This document shows positions 10,201-22,084 of a stretch of 64,000 bases of DNA, in pieces. The notes beneath the pieces are model-generated. The model was not told where the DNA came from. It ran no database searches and saw only the letters and a list, made by a program, of their open reading frames with translations. A program made the position numbers and the translations under genes. How positions within the stretch are numbered: the stretch's first letter is position 1; every line of letters starts with the position of its first letter. Source of the DNA: Amorphophallus konjac (taxonomy: Eukaryota; Streptophyta; Magnoliopsida; Alismatales; Araceae). The stretch lies in assembly GCA_022559845.1 (NCBI GenBank), contig CM040123.1:313639933-313703932 (forward strand), read 5' to 3'.

Positions 10201-10816
10201 AAATTATTGAATTATTGCATTTATTGTGGAATTGATGATTTGCTTACCCTTTTGCAGGTGGCTCAGAGTACGTACCGAGTTGGCGATCCGTGACCAGCGG
10301 ATCGCAGAGCTTGAGAGGTCCCAGAGGCGACGAGAGGAGCTTCCTCAGGACGTGGCCGAGCTGCGGGTGGCTCTTGAGATGGAGAGGCGAGAGCGTGCCC
10401 GAGAGCGAGAGGAGCACCAGACGGAGCGTGCCCTGTTCCTTGAGCTTCAGCAGGCGGAGCGTGCCCAGTTCCAGGAGCTTCAGCAGGCGGAGCGTGCCCG
10501 GTTCCTTGAGCAGGTGGCAGTACGGGAGCGAGAGCTAGCCGACTCGAGGACTCAGTTGATCCTTTCTCAGGAGCGGCTACGAGTATCCGAAGAGCGTCTT
10601 CAGCGAGGGCGTGAGCGAGCACGGGCCGCGGGGTACTCCTTTACTAGCTCCACTTTTGTTGCGGGTTCTTCTCTTCGAGAGAGGAGTGAGGCAGGGGGCT
10701 GGGCTCGAGTTCCAGCTTCTTCACGGGGGCCCATGCCTCCTCCACCAGCACCAGCTCGGGACGGTGAGGAGGAGGTTGAGAGTAGGAGAGTAGAGGAGAG
10801 TGGAGGCGAGAGCTGA
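7230..10816 (+). pseudogene. Antisense cargo gene 2: acidic N-terminus + plant mobile domain + coiled coil, seven exons
   Basis: I read exons 7230-7556, 8267-8986, 9077-9241, 9326-9691, 9772-9864, 9951-10094 and about 10258-10816; GT..AG introns are in phase 0 up to exon 6. Exon 1 encodes an E/G-rich acidic segment. Exons 2-4 carry the plant mobile domain (PF10536-like): a WSFLMPWGHMVPTLEDV motif, TYAWGAALLAHL, then VRWRPYEDM and a DWRVRFEEQY motif. Exons 5-7 form a long charged coiled coil. PMD proteins such as MAIN/MAIL1 act in nuclear silencing, and PMD copies inside transposons are known. Two lesions are visible: TGA at 8948-8950 in exon 2, probably from CGA, and a one-base phase mismatch entering exon 7. 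AATAAA follows near 11010. Confidence 0.75.
7651..8166. repeat. Hairpin-module array inside intron 1 of the PMD gene
   Basis: About ten modules fill the 710 bp intron 7557-8266, starting near 7651, 7684, 7747, 7874, 7906, 7970, 8038, 8072, 8113 and 8146. The unit at 8146 (ACGACCTGAGGAGGGTCGT) has both arms changed relative to the majority, so pairing is kept. Between modules the sequence is AT-rich. Confidence 0.8.
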
Positions 10817-12425
10817 GAGACTTACTTGTACTCCTCCACCCTCACACCTGTACATGATAGACATGATGATATATATATATATATGAGATTTGAGCTTTTG
10901 TTACCTGAGCACTTGTGTGGTTGTGGACTTGTGTTTGTGTACTTTTCTTTTCACGTCCTTCGTGTTTACTTTGCTTTTGCCCTGTATCTGCAGCTGCGGT
11001 TTTCACTTGAATAAAATAGGTTAATTCATCTGTTCAACTTGGCCCCTTGCCCAATGAGCAAGGGGTGGCAATATTCTGACCTTAATGACGGGTCAAGGGT
11101 CCAAGCCTTTAATCAAAATAAGGTAAAGTGAAATAACCAATAAAGGGGAGATGCATCATGCGAGCACACATATGCAAACAATAAATCAAAATATGCACAT
11201 GCAAAATGCAAGCATGTGAATGAAGGATGCATCATTTATATTTTTTTTGTTATTTTCCTGAAAAACGCGCCTTAGGTTAGGTCGTGACTCAAGTGAAAGA
11301 CGCCCTCGCAGACGGCGTGCACTTTTGAAAGGATTTTGGAATTTGACGAACAGACGACCTGAACAAGGGCGTTAATTTTATAAAGATGACCCTCACAAGG
11401 GTGTGAATTAAATTAAAAATGCCTTAAGGAAAGGCGTGAATTATATGAAACTTCAAACAAGATTGTCAAGGCTATCCAGATCGCGGGCCCTACACGGTCA
11501 CCATCTGGGATTCATTAATCTTTCTTGAATAATTAAAAGGGAGTCGACGTGCTCAAAGTTGACTTATATTCGAGATTTCGCACAGTGCAATTTCTTAAGT
11601 TCGTCTTGACCATCCTGCCAGTTCGCGACTTTACCACATAGAAAGGATGGAAGAAAATATAAGGGAAGCCCATAAGGGGTTCTGGGATGCTCAAAGTAAA
11701 GTTACCTCCCCTGCCCTATGCCTGTTGGGGTTCGGTCTTTGGCGTAGGGATGTTTGTTGCCTTTTTGCCCATTTATAATGCATGCATACGCCCAAGGTTT
11801 TCCTTGCGGGGACTTTGCCCTCTTGACATGCTTTTCTTTTCAAAACTTGACTTTCACTTTGGAATTGATTTGCATTGATGAAAAATAAACCTAATTGTAC
11901 TTGGGCTTTTGTGACATTTGCTCCCTTTTGGACCTTGACTTCCACCTACTAGGGCGGCGAGCAGGTTTGGCGCATCTGCCTCGAGGTCTCCCTTCCTCCC
12001 TTATGGGCCGAATAAGAAAAGAACGGGTATTGTCTTTCACTTTTAGTCAGGTTTTTGACTTTCTATTAGATTTTGCACTGCTTGAGTTCAAGAATAAAGC
12101 GTGTAGTGTGTGCGTGTGTCAACCCCGTTTTTAAGTTACCAAGACTGATAGATGAATTCTGAATTTTGACCTTTCAGGCCTTGATCTTTTGCGTGCCATG
12201 ACAATAATTTGAAAGACTTTTTTGTTTGTTTTTAGTTTCTTTTTTTTTGTTTTTTGTTTTGTTTTGGCGAATATTATAATTTTTTTGGATTTGGAAAATA
12301 TTCAATTTTTTTGTTTTGTGGGATTTTTGGAAAAAATTCATTTTTTTGTTGGATTTTGGAAAATATTCATTTTTTGTGGATTTTGGAAAATATTCATTTT
12401 TTTTAGATTTTGGACTTTTGGAAAA
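10817..12425. other. Non-coding spacer between PMD gene and pol, with hairpins
   Basis: No gene is supported. Five more hairpin modules lie at 11265-11440. The stretch 11690-11840 is conserved in reverse complement in element 2 (about 36065-36165) and in the scrap at 53965-54068. The T-rich run at 12220-12420 matches the A-rich run at 36480-36600 of element 2 in reverse complement, marking the position just beyond pol. Confidence 0.65.
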
Positions 12426-13730
12426 TCAGGGGTAGTATTTCTTAAGATATAAACCGTTCCAAGGGTGAGTTAACTCTTCACCTTCAGCATTAGTTAATTT
12501 ATAAGCATTGCCAGGAAAAACTTCTTTTATAACGAACGGTCCCTCCCAATTTGGTTGGAGTTTTGAACGGGGGCCACCCGGCTTAACAAAAATTCTCTTG
12601 ATTACCATTTCACCGACTTTAAATTTTCTCTCAATTACTTTCTTTTGGTAAAAACGTGAGAGCCTATTTTGATAAACGCGCGCATGCTCAGCGGCGACCA
12701 GACGCTTCTCATCTAGGAGTTCCAATTGGGCAAGGAGTGAATCACGACGTTCATCAATAGAAAGTTCCTCATCCAATTGTACTCGTAGAGAGGGAATAAG
12801 AATCTCGTAAGGGACCACTGCCTCCTTCCCATAAGTGAGGGCGAAAGGGGTTTGCCCAGTGGGAGTGCGAATGGAAGTGCGGTAGGCCCAAAGAGCTTCA
12901 ACCAGCTTGTCTGGCCAGTCCGAAAATTTATTAGCCTCACACGTCTTTTTAACGATCTTGATCAAAGTTTTGTTAGTTGCCTCTGCTTGGCCATTGCCCT
13001 GCGGATAATAGGGAGAAGAATGATGCAATGCAATGTTATACCTGTTGCAGAGATCCTTGAGATCTTGAGAGATAAATTGAGGTCCATTGTCGGTGACGAT
13101 GGTGCTCGGGATGCCGAACCTCGTGATGATGTTCTTCATGATAAATTTGCAAACGGTTGATGCTTTAATTTCCACGTAAGCTTCCGCTTCCGCCCACTTG
13201 GTGAAGTACTCCGTTGCCGTGAGAATGAATGATTTTTACTTGGTCAGGAGGTTCGAGTCACCAAGAGGTCCAATGATATCAAAAGCCCACATGGAAAAAG
13301 GCCATGGGGAGGACGTAGGATGGAGTGAAGAAGCAGGAGAATGAATCTTGTCGGCGTGCAGCTGGCACTTAACACACCTACGAACGTAGATAGAGCAATC
13401 CTCTTCTAGAGTGGGCCAATAGAAACCTAGCCTAAGGATTTTCTTAGCTAACATCTGGTTGTTCACATGACCACCACACACACCAGAATGCGCCTCTTCC
13501 ACGACTTTCCAAAATTCATCATCGTCGAGGCATCTCAATAAAACACCGGTGAGCCCTCTTCTGTAGAGCACACTTCCAACCAAAGTATAACGTTGAGCCA
13601 CTCTTCTAATTGCTTTCTTTTCTTCTGCGGTGGCTTCCTCGGGATAAGACTGATCATTACAGTATCTGGCAATCTCATAATACCAAGGCTTCTCTTCGTC
13701 AGCCAACTCTTCTTCCCAGTCCAAAAGCAT
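12426..13730 (-). pseudogene. Element 1 integrase, interrupted by an in-frame TAA
   Basis: Reading from 13730 downward: an HHCC zinc-binding N-terminus (THSG-like EAHSGVCGGH with a later CVKC) and the first catalytic Asp in MWAFDIIGPL. Then comes TAA at 13238-13236, and the same frame reopens. The second part has the second Asp (TDNGPQF) and the Glu of the GNGQAEATNK motif, followed by a C-terminal domain ending KKYYP. So all three D,D,E residues are present but a stop sits about 13 codons after the first. Element 3 has a stop at the same codon. The 5' end of this frame is shifted relative to the RNase H frame near 13720. Confidence 0.88.
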
Positions 13731-14461
13731 GACCTCTTTGCCTTTAGAATTTCTTTCTGCTTGGCCTTCTCGAGCACCTGATCCCTAATATCAAGGAAAG
13801 CACGATCCTTAATAGCTGGAGTGTCACGCTGATGAATCAGAGGGACATGGAAATCACGCTCAGGGGGGAAGACTAAAGCGGAAGCTAAAGAAGCAAGAGC
13901 GTCAGCTAGAATGTTCTGACTGCGAGGGACGTGAACGAAGATTAACTTGGTAAAGAGTTTGGCATAAGCTGAAGCGAGTTCCTGGTAGGGTTTAAGCTTA
14001 GGATTGATAGTGCGGCACTTGACCAACACCTGGCGCAAAATGAGTTGGCTATCACCGACAATCCGCAAGTGAGTGACACCATATCGATGAGCGGTTTGCA
14101 GACCAGCCAAAAGAGCTTCATACTCGGCTATATTATTGGTGACGGGGAAAGTGAGCCGAGCAGCAAATGGAATGGTGACCCCTTCAGGTGTTAAAAGAAC
14201 CATGCCGATCCCTCTTCCTTGAGAATTAAGAGCTCCATCAAAGTGTAACGTCCACATAGGATCAAGGGGTTGATTAATGGACATTAATTCTTCATCTGGG
14301 AACTCAGAATTAACAGGATCAAAATGAGGTAGAGGGTGATGAGCAAGATGTTCGGCGATGGCATAACCTTTGATAGCTTTTTGTTGAATGTAAGTGATAT
14401 CAAACTGGGAGAGGAAGCTTTGCCAGCGTGCTAATCGATCAGTGAGGACAGATTTTTTCAA
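13535..14461 (-). pseudogene. Element 1 second (archaeal-type) RNase H
   Basis: This frame has the full set of RNase H residues: Asp in WTLHFDGALNSQG, Glu in NNIAEYEALLAGL, Asp in IVGDSQLI and Asp in ILADALASLAS. A second RNase H between the gypsy RNase H and integrase is the hallmark of Tat elements. The reading frame is shifted from RT-RNase H at about 14440-14461 and from integrase at about 13720, where element 3 stays open. It presumably removes RNA from the RNA:DNA hybrid. Confidence 0.88.
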
Positions 14462-16232
14462 GGAGGAATTTGATTGGATTCATGCGTGCAATGAGGTGAA
14501 CCTCGTGAGCTAGAAAATAATGTTTTAATTTCTGAACTACCCAAACCAAAGCTGCACAAGTCTTCTCCATGGCTGAGTACCTCTGCTCACAGGGGTTAAG
14601 AAGTTTAGATAAGTAGTATGCTGCCCTTTCCTTACTTTCTTCGTCCACTTGAGCTAAGACAGCACCTACAGAGTCATCCAGGACTGAAACATACAGAATA
14701 AGTGGTTTGCCTGGAATTGGCGGCCTCAGGACAGGTGGATTGGCCAAATAATCCTTCAATCCGTCAAAGGCTGCCTGACACTTGTCATCCCAAATAAACT
14801 TGACTCCCGGCTTGGTAAGCTCGTAAAACGGCCTACATCTTTGTGAATGCTGGGAGACGAAGCGGCGAATGAACTGTAACCTCCCGATTAATCTTCGAAC
14901 TTCCTTCAAATTCTTGGGAGGAGGCATATCTCTAATGGCTCTCGCCTTGTTGGGATCGACTTCAATTCCCCTCTTACTGACAATGAATCCAAACAACTTC
15001 CCTGAAGAAACGCCAAATACACACTTCTTGGGGTTCATTTTCAATTGATATTCTCGTGACCTCTGTAGAACCTTGGCCAGAACCCCAGGGTGCTCAATCC
15101 TTGTCCTAGATTTCACTACCAGGTCATCCACATACACCTCGATATAAATATGAATCATGTCATGAAAAATCGCCATCATAGCCCTCTGGTAGGTGGCTCC
15201 AGCATTCTTAAGTCCAAAGGGCATGACCACATAGCAATATGTACCCCATGGTGTAGTGAATGAGGTTTTCTCTTGATCCTCTTCAGACAGACGAATTTGA
15301 TTGTAGCCTGAGAAACCATCCATGAATGAAAGAGTTTCAAATCCTGCCGTGTTGTCGATCAGAACATCAATATGAGGGAGGGGGAAGTCATCTTTAGGAC
15401 ACGCCCGGTTGAGATCCCAGAAATCTATACAAATCCGAACTTTTCCATCTTTCTTCATAACCGGGACAATGTTAGCCACCCAATTGGGATAGAGGACGAC
15501 TCTAACAAATCTAGCCTTATGGAGTTTATCGACCTCTTCTTTCATTTTCAAAGCCATGTTAGGGTGGAAACGCCTCAACCGTTGTTTGACCGGGACAGAC
15601 CCTGGCTTAAGTGTAAGGCGGTGTTCAACGAGCGCAGGGTCTAATCCAGGCATATCTTCATAGCTCCATGCGAACGTGTCCTTGTATTCTTGCAGAACCA
15701 AAATGAGCGCCTCCTCCTCAGAGGGCGGTAAATTCTTACTGATGAGGACAATCCTAGGGTCTTCCTCAGTACCCAGATTGATTTCTTTGGTTGGCTCTTC
15801 TACAGAGGCTGATGGTTCGTCGAATCGTCTCATGCCACTAGCAAAGGCATCAGCCTCGTCCTCATAGTCTTCATAACTTTCTTCCCCCTCTTCAATAGGG
15901 TCTTCATCATTCATGATTTCATAAACGCCCAAACCCTCATAAGCAGCAACAGAATCCTCATATTCTAATTCCGGCAGGATGATCGGTTCTTCCACAAACT
16001 CAGGGATTGCTAAACAAGCTTGGCATCTGACAGCCAACTCCAACAAAAATCTTCGGGGAATCTGCTTACCCTTGGCCTTCTTATGTGGAACTAACCCCTG
16101 AATTTTATTATTAGAAGGAAAGGAGGAAGAATAGGAACAACTAGCTTGACCAGGGGAAGGAGATGAAAAAGCGGATACAGGAGGTGATACAGAGGAGGAC
16201 CCCTCACCAGAGGGGGAGAAGAGTCTTACCAA
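14439..16232 (-). pseudogene. Element 1 reverse transcriptase and gypsy RNase H
   Basis: About 597 codons. RT motifs are complete: KDGKVRICIDF, FMDGFSGYNQI, YCYVVMPFGLKNAGATYQRAM and the YVDD active site. The first RNase H follows (YYLSKLLNPCEQ.. with LYVSVLDDSVGAVLAQ). It lacks the usual TDAS-type aspartate string, so it may be a non-catalytic tether as in other Tat elements. The frame opens after the protease stop (TAA at 16228-16226). The start ATG seen in element 3 is here TTG GTA, so no clean start codon remains. Confidence 0.9.
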
Positions 16233-18094
16233 GGAATCTTGGAAGAGCGGCCCCTGGGTTGGGACGCACTCGGGAGAAAAATAGGAGGTCTCCTCAATAG
16301 AAATGGAGGATTGGAAAGTTGGGAAATCGGCATTTTTTTTTCGTTTTTAGCTTTTCCTTTGTTTTTATTTTCTTTTTCAAGTAAAAAGCAATGTGAAGGG
16401 GAAATAGCAGGAGGAGTGGAGATTGCAAGATTGGAGAAAGATTTAATCAAAGATGGCCCACTCGGGGGCGAGATGGAGTTTTTAGAAAATCGCTCGAGGA
16501 GCGAGGGAGCAATCGGGAGGGAAATCTGAATTGAATCGGGAGACAAGTTGATGGTAATTGGTGGTGGTCGCAGCACGTGACCAAGCCAACGGGAATAGAG
16601 AGACGCCAACACAGACGGATGCATAGAAGTGAGAGAGAAAAGGCCGGCCCACAGCCTATCCACGGAAAATCCTTCTTCAAAGGGGACATCTGGCTCTCCC
16701 GTATCTGTGTAGTCACTTAACATCTGCCTTTTATCTGTGATTGCCGCTGGCATTTCAATCAGTTCTTGAATCAGTGGCGGCCATTCCGGATCGGTCGGCA
16801 TGAACAGGCGGCTTAAAGAAAAAGTGATGTCATTCATGTCAAACCACCTGTACCAGTCACGTTCTGGATCACCCATTTTTCTTCTTTTATCTGGCCTTAA
16901 AGACTCCAGGGCTTTGTAGGTAACTAGTGGTGCAATGTGACGAGCAAACTGTCTGGCGTGCACATCTTGACAATCAAGCAATGAAGTAATGACGGTAGTC
17001 TGCTCATTATTTTGAATGCCACCGGTGACAAAATGTGTCTTTAAAGTCCAGGTGAGCGGCTGGCGATCTGGCTTGAAGGTGGACGTCATAACAGCCCACG
17101 GCTCTCCTTCATTCTTGCCCGGTGCTTTGTAGCCTAAGCCGCCTCGTGCAATCACCCTTTGAGGCTTAATGGGCCTAATCTTGCCCTGGAGTTTGGCGCC
17201 CAGGCCCTTGCCATCTTGATATCCCATTCTTATCAGAATGTTCCATCCGGGGGTATTCATCATATTTTTCTTTTTCTTCTTCCCCTTAGAAGGCAGGGGT
17301 GTCATAGCAACTGTGGTAACAGTCTCAAATAGCATCGACCGTGGACGGGGAACGTCCAACACAGATAATAACGGCTTATTGGCAGGCCATATGGAAGGAA
17401 CTGATGAAGCTACATGAATGTCTTCCTCTGGCAAGATCGGCACGCTGGTCACCTTGATAATGCGGCCCTTGTGCGGAAACTTGAGGCACTGATGGTTTGT
17501 AGAGGGCACTGCGTCAAGCTGCTGAATATAAGGACGACCCAGAATGCCGTTAAAAGTCGGATCCATATCCAGAATATGAAAATCTGCTGTAATGGTGGCT
17601 GGACCCAAACTGACTTTGAGAGTAATCATACCCAGAGGGGGTTTCTTTGTATTGTCGTATGCCGTGACAGTAATAGTAGATGGCCGAATCTGGCTTTCAG
17701 GGATACCGCATAGCTTCAGAGTGCTTGGAGGCAACACATTGATAGATGCACCGGTGTCTACCAAACACTGCTTGACAGCCACTTTGTTGATATCGACCGT
17801 AATGCATAGGGCATATTTTCTTGCTGGTAGAGGTGCTAACTCGTGTTCATGAAATGTGATTGCCGACTGACTGCTGGCAGGGGTCAAGACTGTAATTATC
17901 TGTTCAACCGGAAGGTCTTCATTGACCATGACCTTCTGCAGGTATTCCTTCAGGGCCAGCTGATGAGTGGTGGACCTCTTGATTAATTCAAGAATGGAGA
18001 TTCTTGCTGGAGTGCGATCTAAGTGCTTTAATAAATCATACTGAGTTCCCGGCACTGAATCTTGTTCCTGCTCTTGCTCTTGTGGCCCCTGCAC
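16226..18094 (-). pseudogene. Element 1 aspartic protease with downstream G-patch domain
   Basis: About 622 codons. The retropepsin core has the active-site LVDTGASINV near residue 113 and the ILGRPY flap-side motif near residue 184. Near residues 283-304 (about 17248-17180) is a G-patch motif, GWNILIRMGYQDGKGLG, with the spaced glycines typical of RNA-binding G-patch domains. The frame begins out of phase with the preceding gag frame near 18100. The region just before the stop is Pro/Ser-rich and low in complexity. Confidence 0.85.
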
Positions 18095-18099
18095 AGGCT

Positions 18100-20721
18100 C
18101 TAGCTCTCTCTGTGGAAAATACGGTGGAATATCCGTCCACTGCGGAGTGGCGCTACGCCTTGACGTGCCTCGGTCGGGGCAATATTAGGAGGAGGGTTGG
18201 AAGAAGAAGAAGGAATGTTGGTAGCAGAAACCCTACTAGGGGATATCAAAGGGGAATTCAATGAAAGGGGCGCCTCCGTAGGAGACGTGGTAGTGGTGTT
18301 TAACAAAGATGCCCCCACGGGAGGCATGGGAGGAGTATTTGATGAAGGTGCCCTTGCAGGGGGCGTGGGAGAAGAGAGGGATAGCCGAATGCGAGGAGCA
18401 TTGGCAGGTGGTGGAATAAGGAGAGATCGTGGCACAAAAGGTGGTTGAACCGATGACGGAGGAACTCTTGCTGGTGTAGGAGTGGTAGAGGGGGTAGCGG
18501 GTGCTGGCGGTGAGCGGAGTAGGAGTGGCCTGGATGGCGCGTGTGTGGGATTGGTGGTGGAAGGTGGAATGGTAGGTTGTGGAGGTGGTAGGCGGGTAAG
18601 AAAAGAGCGAGCCGGCAAGGCCGTGGAATTGGTGGAGGTAGAAGGATTGACGGGGCGTAAAAGGGGACGTCCCGATAGGAGAATAGAAGAAGAAGAGGTG
18701 TGCGCAAAAGGCACGGAGTTTGATTTTGAGTTGGATCATGGTGAAATGCCCCGACAGAGGCATTTTCTTCGTGCCATCCCTGCCCTCTCTCCACCTCGTA
18801 GAGAGACGTGGCAGGGTTCACGTGTTGATTAGGAGCGTGCTCCGGCAATGGATTACGGACGATCCCCATATCCTGCTGGGGTGCTGGAGCTTGCTGCGGC
18901 TGAACTTGCTGCGGAGCTGGCTGCTGTTGTTACTGATTTTGCTGTTGCCGAGAAGCCCTTCTTTCTTTCATAGCGGCTATGTATTGTCTCATCTCATCCC
19001 AATTAATGTCACCCTAGTCATTTAGATCGTAGATGTAATCTCTGAAGTGGAAGCAACGATCCAGGTTGTGACCAGGGCCACGATGAAAGGCACAATAGCG
19101 GGATGTGTCAACATTAGCGGGCCACACGGTTCTTTCCCTTGGCAGGGCGAGCAAGTTGGCGGCCATCTGGGCATTAAAAATATCGGGGAGACTTTCAGGG
19201 AGTGGAGGATAGTGGTCCCTTTTGGGGCCAAGTGGCGGTCTCCGTTGTTGTTGTTGGCCGTAGTTGGCTGGTGGGGGTACTTGATGGTATTGTGGTGGAG
19301 CTGGGGGATCTATGCGGGGGGCTTGGTTTTGTGATGGAGCGAAGGAGCGTTGAGGCGCGAATTGGGGTGGTGGAGTAGGGTTAAAATGAGGGTTCTGTCG
19401 TGGAGGTGGTGGTGGACGTGGGTTAGCTTGATGGGGGTTGCCAACTACGCCAACTTGCTCATTTGTGACAGTACCCTCCGTCGTAGGCCCGCTGTTGACA
19501 TTTGTATTCTTTTTAAATAGCCGAGGCTTCGGCTCAAACATGCCCATGATGGGCGAGTCCTTCATTTGCGTTTGTATATAACGAGCTCTTTCATAGAGCT
19601 CTTCCATAGTTGTCAACCGATTCATGGCCAAAATGTGCCGGAATTGGGGGGTTGCATTAGAAATGACCATTTTCACTTGCTCCTGTTCCGACAATGTGTC
19701 CTATAATTTGTCGGCCATAGACCGCCACCTATCAACAAATACAATGAAGTCCTCCTCGGGCTTCATTTTCTCGGCAACTAAATCTGTAACAGAAAGGGAA
19801 GGTCCCACCCGGTCTCTGTACTTTTGCAGGAATTTTCTTTGAATAACATCAAAATCGCCGGCATCAGCTGGCTCCAGAGAATAAAACCATTCGAGGGCTG
19901 GCCCCTCAAGAGATCTCCTGAATAAGTAGGCCAGGGAGGCCTTATTGTCTTGCCAACAGGAAGTCTCATATCGGAAATCCTTTAAATGAATGAATGGGTT
20001 GCCTGTCCCATTATATCGCCGGAAATTCGGCATTTCAGAAGGTGGTAAATGGAACGCTGGCAATGTAGGAAGAGAAATTTCCGGAGCACTCTTAGTCGCT
20101 GTAACCTTCTTGAGCTGCTCCTCCATGCTGGCTAGCTTCTGAAGCAAGAGAGTGTTGGTATCGGGCTCGACCGGGGCCTGGTTCTGAGCAAAAGAATGCG
20201 GTATAGGCATTCGTAGAACCCGAGGAGGTTGGAAGGATTGATGCCTAACCGCTGAATAGCTCGCCTGCTGGGCCGGCATGGCCGTAGTAGGCGTTTGTGG
20301 ACGAGAGGAGGGGGGGGTGCAAGACCGCCTAGTCATTAACAATCTGATGGCCACTCACGGCCGGAGGGGGATTAGAAGAAGAAGAAAGAACCGACTTCCC
20401 TTTTAAAGCGGCCTGAATGGCTTGCCGCTGGGAGTCATCCAACTGGGAGAGAGCTTGGATCAAATCCGTGACATTAATGGATGGGGAAGGGTTCCCCGAA
20501 GTGTTGGAAGATGGAACTTGAGACGGAGGGTCCATCTCATGATTAGTGGTATCAACCACATGAACTTGTGAGTAATGGGGGTGAGGAGGAAGGTAGTTCC
20601 CCTCATAATAAACAGAATCCTGGAGAGGGTCCTCATATTGACCAAATATGTTCTCATTCTCATCATCATAAGAGTACCCGTTGCCTGACATGTTGATGGT
20701 TTTACCTGAACGTAGTTTCAT
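18100..20721 (-). pseudogene. Element 1 gag, broken by several stops and frameshifts
   Basis: Gag starts with ATG at 20721 (LRSGKT motif). The first frame ends at 20329, and a second from about 20354 carries the gag core (LKDFRYETSCWQ, GPALEWFYSLEP). An in-frame TAG at 19703-19701 splits the core, and a further frame has a C-x2-H-x4-H-x4-C knuckle (CAFHRGPGHNLDRC). Stops follow at about 19016-19014 and 18931, then a frameshift near 18720. A Pro/Ser-rich tail ends with LRSGRIFHR. Comparison with element 3, which is open over most of these points, shows these are lesions. The product would be the nucleocapsid. Confidence 0.85.
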
Positions 20722-21285
20722 TCTTAAGAGAGAGAGTGTTTAATGAAGGAACTATCATAAAATATTTAATCCAAGCAAGGCAATCAAATCACCCAACTAT
20801 GTTTATGCAAACAAGTTTGGCAAGAAACGCAAGATTTTAATGTTTGATGTTTGAATTAGTTTGAGCTGCTCCTCCATGCTGGCAATTTTAATGTTATTTG
20901 TGAAAGTTCACTCTTTTGCCAAATGAGACCTAGTTTGATCCAAGTGTAACCTCCAGGTCAACTAAAATTTTCTTTCTCTTTAACAACGCATAGGTTCTCT
21001 AAACTCCAGGTACTTCACGGGTACAACCAGCCCGGCGTCCGTGAGGGAATCCACGGGTGCGGGGACTTATGGAGGTCTTGGAAAAGGGATTTCCGGTCCA
21101 AAGAGACGGAATGCTCAATGGAGGGTAGTCCCGATTCCAAGAAAGGTGTGTGGATCCTAGGATGGAGAGAGGAGGTCTCTCAACCAAACCAACAAATTAA
21201 GACAGTCCAGCAGTATAATATCAAGACAAATATAATAAAGAGCTAAGCACAGGGGACAATATCTGTGAAAAAGAATAGTGAAGAA

Positions 21286-21880
21286 ACGCCCTGGGATAGG
21301 GCGTTTTCACAGCAGGAGGAAAAGACACGCCCTGCGGTAGGTCATGACAAACAAGAAAACATGGCAGCGTGGCTACCGTTAAATGTTGTGAGGGGCTCAC
21401 AGACGGTAAGAAAACACGCCTTGAAGTGAGGCGTTATGTAGAAAGGACGCCTCCACTGGAGGGCGTCAAAACTCAGATAAATGCCCTGCTTATAGGCGTT
21501 ACTAAAAACCTGAAACGCCTCTGAGGGAGGCGTTAATCCACAGACAACATGTGAAGCAGCAATTACCGGCAGTTATGATGCAAAGAAACGCCCTAATGCA
21601 AGGCGCTGATAAGAAATGAAATGCCTCAGGGGAGGGCGTTAATCCACAGGCAATATTATGAGCAAGCGGCAAACAGCAGTTATGGTAAAAGACGCCCTGG
21701 AAGTGGGCGTTAATCAATAAAACACGTCCCTGGGAGGGGCGTTAAATAGCAGACGATATGATGAGTAAGCAGAACACCAGCAGATGCAATAAACCCACGC
21801 CCTGAAAGGGGGCGTTAATCAATAACACACGTCCCTGTGGGGGGCGCTAAATCAAAAGACGCCGTAGTGGAAGGCGTTAC
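21286..21880. repeat. Leader hairpin array with 104 bp higher-order repeat
   Basis: Hairpin modules start near 21286, 21327, 21415, 21447, 21480, 21514, 21588, 21620, 21692, 21724, 21796, 21828 and 21859. They come in pairs 32-34 nt apart. Pairs at 21588, 21692 and 21796 recur exactly every 104 bp, with related spacer sequence between, so the array grew by duplication of a two-hairpin unit. Confidence 0.8.
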
Positions 21881-21950
21881 TAAACAGCAATTGACTGATC
21901 CGGGGAGTGTGCAGGGTGCACAATAAGGGAGAGGGTACCGAGGGTACCAA

Positions 21951-22031
21951 GGGGAAAGGGCACACGAGGGTGCCTAAGGGGAGAGGACACACGAGGGTGT
22001 CAAAGGGGAAAGGGCACACGAGGGTGCCAAC
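21951..22031. repeat. Three 27 bp tandem units near the primer site
   Basis: Units of the form GGGGAAAGGGCACACGAGGG followed by TGCC and three variable bases repeat three times. Each can fold on itself because GGCAC/GTGCC form the arms. In the middle unit both arms change together (GGACAC/GTGTC), so pairing is preserved. Confidence 0.75.
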
Positions 22032-22063
22032 GGAGATGGTAATCAATAAAGAAAACAGTGGAA

Positions 22064-22081
22064 GTCCCACCGTGATCGCCA
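22064..22081 (-). promoter_or_regulatory. Primer-binding site of element 1
   Basis: On the minus strand this reads TGGCGATCACGGTGGGAC, starting a few bases inside the 5' LTR end. The same 18-mer is at 31408-31425 (element 2) and 51844-51861 (element 3). From memory of plant tRNA sequences it fits the 3' end of a tRNA-Arg (CCG/TCG type) with two differences, both allowing G-U pairs. Position is secure; the tRNA identity is tentative. Confidence 0.8.
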
Positions 22082-22084
22082 ATT

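Larger units (their letters stand above)
20722..22063 (-). other. Element 1 leader between primer site and gag
   Basis: Non-coding. The part at 21000-21080 is conserved in element 2 (about 31890-31960) and element 3 (about 51475-51545), around a TACAACCAGCCC block. Thirteen hairpin modules lie at 21286-21880, and three 27-bp tandem units lie at 21951-22031. As genomic RNA leader, it would be a highly structured RNA. Confidence 0.7.

Noticed and set aside
18197..18832. Plus-strand frames over the gag-protease linker
   Set aside because: They are antisense shadows of a Pro/Ser-rich low-complexity region.
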